DNA from: a bacterium
Lineage (GTDB): Bacteria > JAMCPX01
Assembly (NCBI GenBank): GCA_021792615.1
Contig: JAJYUJ010000004.1
Span: 1 to 64,000 of the forward strand
Reading direction: 5' to 3'
DNA length: 64,000 bases
The translations under genes were made by a program, and so were the position numbers. Below the pieces are notes generated by a model, which was not told where the DNA came from, did no database searches, and saw only the letters and a program-made list of their open reading frames with translations. Positions 28,330-37,748 of this stretch are shown here, one piece after another (within the stretch, counting starts at the first letter, position 1; every line of letters begins with the position of its first letter).

Positions 28330-29286
28330 TCAAGGGCGAGCAGGGGCTGGGCCGTATATCTGTGCCAGCCCCTGCTGGAGGGTGATACTTGTTTTTAGCC
28401 CGAGGAGATCCCGTGCCTTTGCAGTATCATAGGTGTGATGCCTTTCGAAAAATTTTACCTTGTTCATAAACGGTCTTTTACCCTGTATACTGAATGGTAT
28501 ATCGGCAACCCCTGCCATGAGCTTGAGCGGCCATAGCGGTATACGGATTATTCTGCCTTTGTGTGTAAATGTCATTATAAGCCGGTAAAGGTTTATCATC
28601 TCTATGGTTTCTCCGGATGAAACATTGAATATATTATTGTAAGCGTGGTCATTGTTTATTATGGAGATCAAAAAATCCGTTAGATCGTCGATATGGATCA
28701 ATTGCCATTGAACAAGCCCTTTGCCTGCAAGCGGCAATATGCCGAGTCGAGAGAGTTTCATTATCCCGGACAAAACATGCGGTTCATCCCGGCCGTATAC
28801 CGCTGATGGCCGTATAATAGATATATCCAGTCCGCCCTTCATAGAGTTTCTTGCCACTTTTTCCGATTCTATCTTTGAAATACCATAATCATTGTAAGCG
28901 GCATACGGGAGTGCCTCGGTCAACGGATATGGCCCGTCATTGCCGCTTATGACAGCTATGGAGCTCAGGTAGATCATTTTATGAATATGCATGTCCCGTG
29001 CAACCCCGCATACCGCTTCTGTCCCGCGTACATTGACCAGCATCATCTCCTTTTTGCCACCGTTCACGACAGCAGCACAATGGTAGATCAGGTCGCAAGA
29101 TTCGAAGGTTTCTTTGAGTACGTTTTTATTGAGGATATCGCCGTAAACTTTTTTTATGCCCTCCGGAAGGAAGGCTGCCTTCCCGGGGGAATGTATAAGT
29201 CCGGAAACATCGTGTCCCTGCTTTGAAAGCTTTTGTGCGAGTGATCTGCCGATAAACCCTGTAATGCCGGTAATGGCTATCTTCAT
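28330..29286 (-). CDS. NAD-dependent epimerase/dehydratase (extended SDR)
   Basis: ITGITGFIGRSLAQKL, YAAYNDYGISKIESEKV (YxxxK), IIRPSAVYGR. Confidence 0.9.
   Translation of the reverse strand: MKIAITGITGFIGRSLAQKLSKQGHDVSGLIHSPGKAAFLPEGIKKVYGDILNKNVLKETFESCDLIYHCAAVVNGGKKEMMLVNVRGTEAVCGVARDMHIHKMIYLSSIAVISGNDGPYPLTEALPYAAYNDYGISKIESEKVARNSMKGGLDISIIRPSAVYGRDEPHVLSGIMKLSRLGILPLAGKGLVQWQLIHIDDLTDFLISIINNDHAYNNIFNVSSGETIEMINLYRLIMTFTHKGRIIRIPLWPLKLMAGVADIPFSIQGKRPFMNKVKFFERHHTYDTAKARDLLGLKTSITLQQGLAQIYGPAPARP
28339..28376. terminator. Putative bidirectional terminator hairpin between convergent genes
   Basis: AGCAGGGGCTGG ... CCAGCCCCTGCT perfect 12-bp stem, overlapping the 3' coding end of the SDR gene. 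Confidence 0.4.
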
Positions 29287-29322
29287 TCGATGGTTAGGTC
29301 CTTATAAGTGGTTCTTGCGGAC

Positions 29323-30792
29323 TCACTTTGTTGTTACAAACTGGTCAAGGACCAATTCAAGATGTTTGGTGTCAATGGGTATGTCCTTTAATTCGGACCT
29401 GTTGACGATATGGCCGAAGGTGGTTTCAAGAAAGATCTTGAAATTATGAATCGTCTTTCTCAGTTCAATGTATTTGAATTTGTTGAGCAGGTCCTCTTCT
29501 TTATAGACGCCTATCCTGTCGAAAAATTTCTCGAACTCCTCATGATCGCTGTATCGCACAAGGGAAAAACTTATGTCCTGAAAATAATAGATGTATTCCT
29601 TTATCATGGTAAACAGCGTCTGTATGGTATAGTTGTGATTTACGCCGTTGTCCGTGGTGTTCTGCTCAAAGAACTCGAGCACATTCTTGAACAGCCAGAT
29701 GTCCTCGCGCAGCCGCAAAGACTGCTCTATCTTCGATACGAAATCCGGGAATATGTCCGTACCTTTTATGGACAGGTCAAACTTATGGGCGACCAGGATG
29801 ATCGATTGCTGGATAAAATTGGCAAGGATGCCTTTTGCGGAGTCGATTGCCGCACGCAGTTTCAGCAGGTTTCCTATCTCTATGGCATCTTTCAATATCT
29901 GTCCGAAGACCTTTCTGATCTCGATACTGAGCTGGAAAGACAGGGAATCTATTGTTGCAATGATGCTCTCGTCGTACTTGCGGTTCCCTTTATGCTTCAA
30001 GAACTCATCGTCAAGGAATTTTGTAATCATTTTAGCTTCGGCGTTGATCAGGGTAAATAAAAGGATCGAAGCCCTCAACTCTTCGATATCCTCCGACTCG
30101 TTGTTGATGTGTCTGAGATACCGGATAAGCCTGAACAGCGACAGAAACACAATAGATATTTTCAATCTCAGATTTTCATTGGTTATACCGTTCACGATGG
30201 TCTTTATATTGCGGTCGCGGATCTTATCGTATCTTTCGAGGAACGGTTCCAGTTTCAGCGGGTTGAAATACTTGTTCAGGGATATCTCCCTGCTCGTAAG
30301 CTGTCCAAGGTTACTGTACATAGTGTAGGAGACCTTTTTCGTGTTCGCAACGGTTTCGTACAAAGCACCAAGGTTCAGGAATGTTATGTAAAGCAGGTAA
30401 AGGCTGTCGCGCGGAGAAGATTGGTTCAGGTACCATTCGATAATCCTGTCACGGGCGTAATCGGCCAAAAGGCGGTTTTCTACATAAGCCTGAAAATAGA
30501 ATGCATTGGCCGAGTGGTCTACCAGTAAAAGCCTTATGATGGAAACTATGCGCTTTGCAGAGCCGGACAATATTTTAATCTCATGGTAAAAGTTTTTTGA
30601 GATGATCTGCTCTTTATTGGAGACGGCAAGGTTGTCGATGTTAAAAAAACGTTCGGTTGCCTTTAAAAGCATCTCAAGCTCATCGAGCAGCCGGTCTTTA
30701 CCTTCTATGGAAAGGGTTTCAAGCCATTTATCTCTTTCTATCGATATGGCTTTTTTTATCGTGAAGTCTGCTTTAGTATCCATAGTGCTCAT
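29323..30792 (-). CDS. Hypothetical protein, largely helical, 489 aa
   Basis: Long ORF with no motif I recognise; overlaps the 3' end of gpsA by 20 bp (coupled). Confidence 0.75.
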   Translation of the reverse strand: MSTMDTKADFTIKKAISIERDKWLETLSIEGKDRLLDELEMLLKATERFFNIDNLAVSNKEQIISKNFYHEIKILSGSAKRIVSIIRLLLVDHSANAFYFQAYVENRLLADYARDRIIEWYLNQSSPRDSLYLLYITFLNLGALYETVANTKKVSYTMYSNLGQLTSREISLNKYFNPLKLEPFLERYDKIRDRNIKTIVNGITNENLRLKISIVFLSLFRLIRYLRHINNESEDIEELRASILLFTLINAEAKMITKFLDDEFLKHKGNRKYDESIIATIDSLSFQLSIEIRKVFGQILKDAIEIGNLLKLRAAIDSAKGILANFIQQSIILVAHKFDLSIKGTDIFPDFVSKIEQSLRLREDIWLFKNVLEFFEQNTTDNGVNHNYTIQTLFTMIKEYIYYFQDISFSLVRYSDHEEFEKFFDRIGVYKEEDLLNKFKYIELRKTIHNFKIFLETTFGHIVNRSELKDIPIDTKHLELVLDQFVTTK

Positions 30793-31795
30793 CTTTCAAT
30801 GTCCTGCCCAACAACGACTTGATGGACTCTTGTGCGTTTTTACCCCGATGCAGTATTTCATATATCTCTGCAGATACCGGCATATCAATATTCAATTTTT
30901 CGGCGATCTTTTTAACGGACACCGATGTTTGTACTCCTTCTGCTACCATGGTCATGCTCCCCAGGATGTCCTTAATGTGTTCACCCTTCCCGACCCGGAA
31001 TCCGACAGTCCTGTTCCTGCTCTGTTCATCCGTTGCCGTGAGAACGAGGTCTCCGAGTCCGGACAGTCCTGAAAATGTTTCTCTCTTTGACCCCATTTTC
31101 ATACCGAGCCGTATGATTTCGGCAAGCCCCCTCGTTATAAGGGCTGCCCTGGCGCTCTTGCCGATATTGGCTCCATCACATATGCCTGCTGCAATCGCTA
31201 TGACATTCTTAAGACTTCCTCCAAGTTCAACCCCGGTCACATCATCGGCCGCATAGAGCCGTAAGGTCTTTGTACTCAATGTGTGCTGCAGTTCCCTCGC
31301 TGTCTCGATGTTGTCAGAGGCTATTGTTACTGCTGTCGGCATACCCGCTATGACCTCTTTTGCAAAACTCGGTCCGGAAAGGGCTGCACAGGTGATGTGG
31401 CTGCCCAGCGCGTCATGTATGATTTCCGTGGGACGCATGAGCGTCGAGGTCTCGATGCCCTTTGCGGCGCTCACGAGAATAGCGTCTTTTTCCAGGGTGG
31501 GGCCGGCCAGCTTCAGCACGCCCCTCATGTATTGCGAAGGAACTACCAGAAGGACAAGCCTTTGTTTCCGTATTACCTCCTGAATGTCGGTGGAAGCCCG
31601 GATTTTTCCGGAGAGTACAATCCCGGGCATAAAATGCGTATTTATATGCCGGGTGTTTATGGCATCGCAGAGCTCTGTTTCTCTGGTCCAGAGAGATACG
31701 GCATACTCCTCTCCTGCCAGCGCCTGCGACAGGGCTGTTCCCCAGCTTCCGGCGCCGATGACAGCGATCTTCTTTTCCACGTCAAACTCCTCCAA
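30773..31795 (-). CDS. gpsA: NAD(P)-dependent glycerol-3-phosphate dehydrogenase
   Basis: IAVIGAGSWGTALSQALA, SGPSFAKEV, GSLKNVIAIAAGICDG, GLSGLGDLVLTAT. Confidence 0.95.
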   Translation of the reverse strand: MEEFDVEKKIAVIGAGSWGTALSQALAGEEYAVSLWTRETELCDAINTRHINTHFMPGIVLSGKIRASTDIQEVIRKQRLVLLVVPSQYMRGVLKLAGPTLEKDAILVSAAKGIETSTLMRPTEIIHDALGSHITCAALSGPSFAKEVIAGMPTAVTIASDNIETARELQHTLSTKTLRLYAADDVTGVELGGSLKNVIAIAAGICDGANIGKSARAALITRGLAEIIRLGMKMGSKRETFSGLSGLGDLVLTATDEQSRNRTVGFRVGKGEHIKDILGSMTMVAEGVQTSVSVKKIAEKLNIDMPVSAEIYEILHRGKNAQESIKSLLGRTLKDEHYGY

Positions 31796-31857
31796 GATAC
31801 GGAAACGAAAAAACTGCTTTTATTATCTATGACTAAATAAAATTTGCAAGCAATAAA

Positions 31858-32003
31858 TTAACACGAAAAATGCAATTAGGAAGTTTACTTATTCGCTCAA
31901 TCCCGCGATCCTCAACGGATTTTCAAAGCATACCTTTATTTGACGCGGGATTATCGCTCATCACCTAAACGTTCTTATTTTTCAAACGCATTTTTCGGGT
32001 TAA
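31858..32003. repeat. MITE-like repeat copy C (internally deleted)
   Basis: TTAACACGAAAAATGCAATTAGGAAGTTTACTTATTCGCTCAATCCCGCGATCC ... GACGCGGGATTATCGCTCAT ... GCATTTTTCGGGTTAA. Confidence 0.8.
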
Positions 32004-32045
32004 ACATAAAGCATGAAGGAAAAACTCTTTCTTCAATAAAAAAGA

Positions 32046-33299
32046 TCAGGCTTTTATGTTTTGAACGGCATTGACTATATCGGCATCTTTTATTTTTTCC
32101 TGATGCCCGTCGGACAGGCGCTTTAGCGTTACATATCCTTCTTTCAATTCATCATTCCCTATGATGGCAACCGAAAAAGACTGCAGTTTATCCGCACGCC
32201 GCATCATGCTCTTGAGGGTTTTTTCCCCGAATCCTGTTTCACAGGTTCTTCCTGCCTGTCTCAGGAGGAGTGCTACCGCAAGCGCCTTTTGCTTGCTCTC
32301 TTCTGTGAGGGGTATAATGAAAACATCGGGGCCTTGAGTTGAGGGCGTATCGATCAGTCCTGCAATACGTTCTATTCCCATGGCAAAGCCGATCGCAGGG
32401 GTGTGTGTTCCGCCGAACAGTTCAACGAGATAGTCGTACCTCCCACCTGCAAGAACAGCATTCTGTGCTCCGGCATCTTCAGCGGTAAACTCGAATACTG
32501 TCCTTGAATAATAATCAAGCCCGCGAACAAGACGCGGGTCTATGAGAAATGACAACCTGAGACCGTCAAGGCCGGTCTTTACGGTATTGAAATGTGACGA
32601 ACAATCACCGCAGAGGTAGTCTGTTGTTTTCGGAGCATCCGCCGTAGCTGCAATGCAGCTTTGTTTTTTGCAATCCAAAACACGGAGGGGATTTGTATCG
32701 ATCCTCCTTTTGCAATCATCACACAGGCTTTCTTTTATGGTACCGAGAAAGGATTTCAATACCTTTATGTACCCGGGCCTGCATTCCGGACATCCGATGG
32801 AGTTAATCCGTATGGTTATACCCTTTACCGGCAGCGCATTGATGATCGTGTCTGCGAGTTTTATAATCTCTACGTCTATAAAGGGATCGGCAATGCCGAG
32901 GCTTTCACACCCCGCCTGATAGAATTGCCTGAATCTTCCCTTCTGCGGCCGTTCGTGCCTGAACATCGGCCCCCGGTAAAACCACTTCTGTACGGGGTCC
33001 TGTTTGTCGATACTGTGCTCAAGGTATGCCCTTACTGCCGAAGCGGTCCCTTCCGGTCTCAACGAGAGTGATTCTCCCCCCGAATCTTCGAAGGTATACA
33101 TTTCCTTTTCCACGATGTCCGTGCTGGTACCGATGCTTCTCACAAATAAATCCGTTTTTTCGAGCAAGGGTGTGCGGATCTCCCTGAAATTGTAAAGATT
33201 GAAATACCGAACCGCTGTGTCTTCAATGGATTGTAGTTTGTAGCTTTCAGGGAAGAATATATCATTGAACCCACGGATTGATTGAAACCTGTTATCCAT
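32046..33299 (-). CDS. hisS: Histidyl-tRNA synthetase
   Basis: IRGFNDIFFPESYKLQ, FRHERPQKGRFRQFYQ, RGLDYYSRTVFEF, VLAGGRYDYLVELFGG. Confidence 0.96.
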   Translation of the reverse strand: MDNRFQSIRGFNDIFFPESYKLQSIEDTAVRYFNLYNFREIRTPLLEKTDLFVRSIGTSTDIVEKEMYTFEDSGGESLSLRPEGTASAVRAYLEHSIDKQDPVQKWFYRGPMFRHERPQKGRFRQFYQAGCESLGIADPFIDVEIIKLADTIINALPVKGITIRINSIGCPECRPGYIKVLKSFLGTIKESLCDDCKRRIDTNPLRVLDCKKQSCIAATADAPKTTDYLCGDCSSHFNTVKTGLDGLRLSFLIDPRLVRGLDYYSRTVFEFTAEDAGAQNAVLAGGRYDYLVELFGGTHTPAIGFAMGIERIAGLIDTPSTQGPDVFIIPLTEESKQKALAVALLLRQAGRTCETGFGEKTLKSMMRRADKLQSFSVAIIGNDELKEGYVTLKRLSDGHQEKIKDADIVNAVQNIKA

Positions 33300-33313
33300 G
33301 CTGCTCCCTCAAA

Positions 33314-34897
33314 TCAGTCTTTTGATTTTTTATATTTTAAGAGTCTGTAGTTTATGCTGTCGACAAGCGCGATCCAGCTTGCCTCGATGATATTCTGAGA
33401 TACCCCTACCGTACCCCATCTGTTTGTACCATCTCCGGATTCTATGAGCACCCGTACGGAAGCGTCGGTCCCTTTTCCTGAAGATATGACCCTGACTTTA
33501 AAATCCAGCAATTTTATATTTCTCAGTTCGGGGTAAAACTTCTCCAGGGCTTTTCTCAGGGCGTTATCCAGAGCGTTGACCGGTCCGTTGCCCATTGCAG
33601 CCGTGTGCTCGAGCTTTCCGTCTACCTCGAGCATAATGGTTGCTTCCGCGATGGTCGGTTCATCTTCTTTTCTTTTTTCGTCTATAACCCTGAAGCCCAC
33701 GAGTCTGAAAAACTTTCTGTTCCTGTTCATGGATTTATTGATGAGCAGTTCCAGAGACGCTTCGGCAGCCTCATACTGATACCCTTTGTTTTCAAGCTCT
33801 TTTATCGTTTTGACGATCCGGGATGCATCCGCGGCATCGTAAAGTTTTATGCCGAGCTCTTTGGACTTCATCAAAACATTGGCTTTGCCGGACAGGTCGG
33901 ACACAAGAATGCGCCTGCTGTTACCCACAAGCGCAGGGTTGATGTGTTCGTAGGTCTTCGTGTTTTTTACGATGGCATCCACATGAACGCCGGCCTTGTG
34001 CGCAAAGGCGCTGTCTCCGACGTAGGGCAGGTATTGGTTCGGCGGCAGGTTTGCGAGTTCATCCACAAGCCTTGAGATCTCCTTCAAACGCCTGATATTC
34101 TCTCCGAGCACGGTAAAGCCCATCTTCAATTGCAGCGGGGGTATGATGGAACACAGGTTTGCGTTGCCGCATCGTTCCCCGTAGCCGTTGATCGTACCCT
34201 GTATATGACGAACGCCGCGGGTTACCGCAAGCAGCGTGCTTGCAACCGCAGTTTCAGAATCATTATGCAGATGGATACCGAGCTTGCCGGGGTTTATGAG
34301 TGTTTTGACATCTTCAATGATACGTTCTATGTCCCACGGCATGGTGCCGCCGTTTGTATCGGCAAGCACGATGCGGTCTGCGCCGCCCTGTTCAGCAGCG
34401 AGAATGGTATTCAGCGCGTAATCCTTGTTATTTTTGTAACCGTCGAAAAAGTGCTCGGCATCGTAGATAACGCCGTTCATGTGCCTTTTTAAAAATTTTA
34501 CGGAATCGAATATAAGTTCAAGGTTTTCGTCGAGTGAGATGCGAAGGGCATCCCGTACATGGAGGTCCCAGCTCTTACCGAATATCGTGGCATAGTCCAC
34601 GCCAGATGCTACGATTGCCCTGAGGTTTGGATCGTTTGCAGCGGTTATGCCTTTTTTCCTTGTGCTCCCGAATGCGGTAAGATGAGTTCTTTTCAGTTTT
34701 ACAGTAGAAGCTTTTTTAAAAAATTCGATATCCCTCGGATTTGAGCCCGGCCATCCGCCTTCCACATAGTCAATCCCGATCTCGTCAAGAGCATTGAGGA
34801 TGATGAGCTTATCCTCTACAGAAAAGTTGACACGTTCAGACTGGGATCCGTCCCTTAAAACAGTGTCGTAAATTTCTATCTTTTTTGAGGTCACCAT
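33314..34897 (-). CDS. cimA: Citramalate synthase (isopropylmalate synthase family)
   Basis: IEIYDTVLRDGSQSERVNFSVEDK, VEGGWPGSNPRD, AHKAGVHVDAIVKN. Confidence 0.92.
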   Translation of the reverse strand: MVTSKKIEIYDTVLRDGSQSERVNFSVEDKLIILNALDEIGIDYVEGGWPGSNPRDIEFFKKASTVKLKRTHLTAFGSTRKKGITAANDPNLRAIVASGVDYATIFGKSWDLHVRDALRISLDENLELIFDSVKFLKRHMNGVIYDAEHFFDGYKNNKDYALNTILAAEQGGADRIVLADTNGGTMPWDIERIIEDVKTLINPGKLGIHLHNDSETAVASTLLAVTRGVRHIQGTINGYGERCGNANLCSIIPPLQLKMGFTVLGENIRRLKEISRLVDELANLPPNQYLPYVGDSAFAHKAGVHVDAIVKNTKTYEHINPALVGNSRRILVSDLSGKANVLMKSKELGIKLYDAADASRIVKTIKELENKGYQYEAAEASLELLINKSMNRNRKFFRLVGFRVIDEKRKEDEPTIAEATIMLEVDGKLEHTAAMGNGPVNALDNALRKALEKFYPELRNIKLLDFKVRVISSGKGTDASVRVLIESGDGTNRWGTVGVSQNIIEASWIALVDSINYRLLKYKKSKD

Positions 34898-34990
34898 AGA
34901 TCAGTACCCTGTCCCTGCCGGCAGTTGAAAACCTTTGAAGAACGGACCCGCTGCAGCTCTTGCTTTGCCGCGATGATGCGCTCTTTTGTA

Positions 34991-36208
34991 CTACTTTGCC
35001 TTGTCAAGTCCGAATGCCTCGTGTAACACCCTTACCGCCAGTTCCGTATATTTTGCCTCTATAACGCAGGATATCTTTATTTCCGAGGTGCTGATCATCT
35101 GTATGTTTATGTTTTCCTTTGCGAGAGCGGAAAACATCTTCTGTGCGACGCCTGCATGGCTTCTCATACCGGCACCTATGATAGAGATCTTTGCTATGCT
35201 CTGATCGGACACCACATTTTTGGCATTGATGTCCTTGGCGATATCTTTTATTATCTCCATTGCACGCTTGAAATCGCTCTTGGCCACGGTAAATGTCAGG
35301 TCCGTATTGCCTTCGGTGCTGATGTTTTGAACGATCATATCCACGTTTATATTCGCATCGGTCAATGGCTTAAAGAGCTTTGATGCAATACCCGGCTTGT
35401 CGGGTATTTGTACCAGTGTTATTTTTGCCTCATTTTTGTCATACGCTATACCGGAAACTACTGCTTCTTCCATATCTTTATCCTCCGTTACCAATGTTCC
35501 TCCACTGTCTGTGAAGGTAGATTTTACCATTACCGGGACCTTGTATTTCATTGCAAATTCTACGGACCTGGTTTGCAGAACTTTTGCGCCAAGGCTTGCC
35601 ATTTCAAGCATTTCTTCGAACGAAATCTTGTCAAGTCTTCTTGCCTCCGGCACAATGTTGGGATCCGTGGTGTATACGCCGTCTACATCCGTGTATATCT
35701 CGCATACATCCGCTTTGAGGGCGGCTGCGAGAGCAACCGCGGTCGTGTCCGATCCGCCTCTGCCGAGGGTTGTTATATTTCCTTTCTCATCAATACCCTG
35801 AAAACCTGCGACCACGACAATCGAGCCTTCCTTCAACGCCTTTCGTATTTTGGCATCCTCAATCTTCAGGATACGGCTCTTTGAATAAGCAGAATCCGTT
35901 ATTATGGGTATCTGAAAACCGAGAAAGGATTTCGCCTTATATCCCATTGCATTGAGTGCTATGGTGAGAAGGCCTATGGTTACCTGCTCACCTGTTGAAA
36001 CAACGACATCGTACTCTCTCAGGTCGGGTATCTCAGCCGTCTTATTCGTGTAATCTACGAGCTTGTTGGTCTCGCCCGACATAGCGGAAACAACAACGAT
36101 AAGATCATCCCCCTTGTCCTTTGCTTTTGCGACTTTTCTTGCCACGTTTTTGATTTTATCTATATCGCCTACCGATGTGCCGCCGAATTTTTTAACCACT
36201 AATGCCAT
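34991..36208 (-). CDS. lysC: Aspartate kinase
   Basis: [34 protein letters not shown], tandem C-terminal ACT domains. Confidence 0.95.
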   Translation of the reverse strand: MALVVKKFGGTSVGDIDKIKNVARKVAKAKDKGDDLIVVVSAMSGETNKLVDYTNKTAEIPDLREYDVVVSTGEQVTIGLLTIALNAMGYKAKSFLGFQIPIITDSAYSKSRILKIEDAKIRKALKEGSIVVVAGFQGIDEKGNITTLGRGGSDTTAVALAAALKADVCEIYTDVDGVYTTDPNIVPEARRLDKISFEEMLEMASLGAKVLQTRSVEFAMKYKVPVMVKSTFTDSGGTLVTEDKDMEEAVVSGIAYDKNEAKITLVQIPDKPGIASKLFKPLTDANINVDMIVQNISTEGNTDLTFTVAKSDFKRAMEIIKDIAKDINAKNVVSDQSIAKISIIGAGMRSHAGVAQKMFSALAKENINIQMISTSEIKISCVIEAKYTELAVRVLHEAFGLDKAK

Positions 36209-36713
36209 ATTTCCTACCTCTCTTGAATATTTTACTGTTTTCTATCTCACGCAAAATCTCTTTTTTACCTTTTATTCGTATCGATCTGCTGCCTTTTTTA
36301 ATACTGAAAATTAAGAACAAATCAAGATAATTTGCAAGAGATTTAAACTTTTCTGGCCATTCTACCAAAAGGAAGCCTTTATCCACGGTTAAATCATAAA
36401 TGCCTGTTCTGGCTAATTCATCATCCGAGCCGATTCTATAGAGGTCTGCGTGGAATACCGGGACCGCGCCGTTATATTCGTTTATGATGGTAAAGGTAGG
36501 GCTTGTAACCGCATCTTTTTGTATCTTAAGTGCCGCAGCAAACCCTTTTACAAAGGTGGTTTTGCCTGCACCGAGCTCTCCTATGAGTCCGATAAAAGTC
36601 CCCGCAGGCAGGGCTTTGGCGATAGTGCCCGCCATGTGCATCATCTCGGCCGGAGTTTTTATAAATAGTTTGAAATGTTTCGACGATTTTACTCGCTTAT
36701 GTTGTTTGGGCAT
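36192..36713 (-). CDS. tsaE: tRNA threonylcarbamoyladenosine biosynthesis ATPase TsaE
   Basis: [18 protein letters not shown] Walker [25 protein letters not shown]. Confidence 0.93.
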   Translation of the reverse strand: MPKQHKRVKSSKHFKLFIKTPAEMMHMAGTIAKALPAGTFIGLIGELGAGKTTFVKGFAAALKIQKDAVTSPTFTIINEYNGAVPVFHADLYRIGSDDELARTGIYDLTVDKGFLLVEWPEKFKSLANYLDLFLIFSIKKGSRSIRIKGKKEILREIENSKIFKRGRKYGISG

Positions 36714-36720
36714 AGAGGTT

Positions 36721-37263
36721 TCAATACTTCGGTACTGCTTTGAATTTCAGTTTCTTATCCTCATACTCCACTTTAAACTCCACATCCTTGCATTTGTATT
36801 GCGAAAGCAATTCATTCCGCTTTGATTCGAGGGTTTTCTTTATACTTTCATACGAATTTATCTTTGCAGATGGATTCAGGGATGTAACAAGACTGACATA
36901 ATCATGGTAAACCTGCTGATAGCCGTCTGTTTGCCTGGGGGCAGATGCGGGCGTTGGTTCGCCGGCTTTTTTTATGAGCGCAGACTCGGACAGCCGCAGA
37001 CGTTTATCCCAGAAAGCTTTCAGCGATATAAATCTTGATATGATATTTTCATAGGTGAATTTCTGGCTCACCTTGATGAAGTGGATCTTGCTGAGTTTCA
37101 AAATAAGCCGCTCGACGTCCTCGCGCTTCCGCACCGGTTCCAATTTGATATCTTTGGTGAAGTATCTGTCATAATCAAATTTCAGATCCCGTATGCGTGC
37201 CTCAAGCAGACTGAGCTGGGCATCTAAGCTCGTTTCCTCTGTAGTGTTTGTATGGAATGCCAT
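36721..37263 (-). CDS. Hypothetical protein, coiled/helical
   Basis: ORF with LEARIRDLKFDYDRYF and FTYENIISRFISLKAFWDKRLR. Confidence 0.65.
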   Translation of the reverse strand: MAFHTNTTEETSLDAQLSLLEARIRDLKFDYDRYFTKDIKLEPVRKREDVERLILKLSKIHFIKVSQKFTYENIISRFISLKAFWDKRLRLSESALIKKAGEPTPASAPRQTDGYQQVYHDYVSLVTSLNPSAKINSYESIKKTLESKRNELLSQYKCKDVEFKVEYEDKKLKFKAVPKY

Positions 37264-37412
37264 TTAAAATGTTTCTTAATACTTTTTTATCTTATTGTAA
37301 ATTGATTCATGCTTACAGGGTACCTTATGCGCCGGAATCAAGAAAAAATCTTCTTGACTTGCATGCTGTATCTGCTATGAACGCAAATATCTCATAATGT
37401 AAAGGAGGGTAT

Positions 37413-37688
37413 ATGACGAAAGCGGATTTAGTCAAAAAACTATCCGACGATGCGGAGGTTTCAAAGGCAAAAGCTGAGGTAATCCTGAACGCTTTTATTA
37501 AGCATTTAATGGTATTATTGAAAAAAGGAGACAAACTGACCTTGCCGGGATTTGGTACTTTTCTGGTTACCAAAAGGGCGGCAAGGGAAGGTATCAATCC
37601 TCAGACAAAGGCAAAGATAAAGATACCGGCAAAACGGGTGCCGAAATTCAAGGCCGGCAGTTTACTAAAAAAAACGGTTGCTAAGTAA
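37413..37688 (+). CDS. HU-family DNA-binding protein
   Basis: MTKADLVKKLSDDAEVSKAKAEVILNAF, LPGFGTFLVTKRAAREGINPQTKAKIKIPAKRVPKFKAG. Confidence 0.95.
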   Translation: MTKADLVKKLSDDAEVSKAKAEVILNAFIKHLMVLLKKGDKLTLPGFGTFLVTKRAAREGINPQTKAKIKIPAKRVPKFKAGSLLKKTVAK

Positions 37689-37700
37689 TTGTATTTTGTT

Positions 37701-37723
37701 GTGATGGGCACATGCCCCATCAC
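37701..37723 (+). terminator. Putative terminator after HU gene
   Basis: GTGATGGG-cacatgc-CCCATCAC followed by attcctttaattt. Confidence 0.55.
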
Positions 37724-37748
37724 ATTCCTTTAATTTCCTCATATATGA

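Noticed and set aside
29410-30328. Two plus-strand ORFs (216 and 226 aa) opposite the 489-aa orphan
   Set aside because: Overlapping frames with biased composition; minus frame is longer and coupled to gpsA. Cannot fully exclude without homology search.
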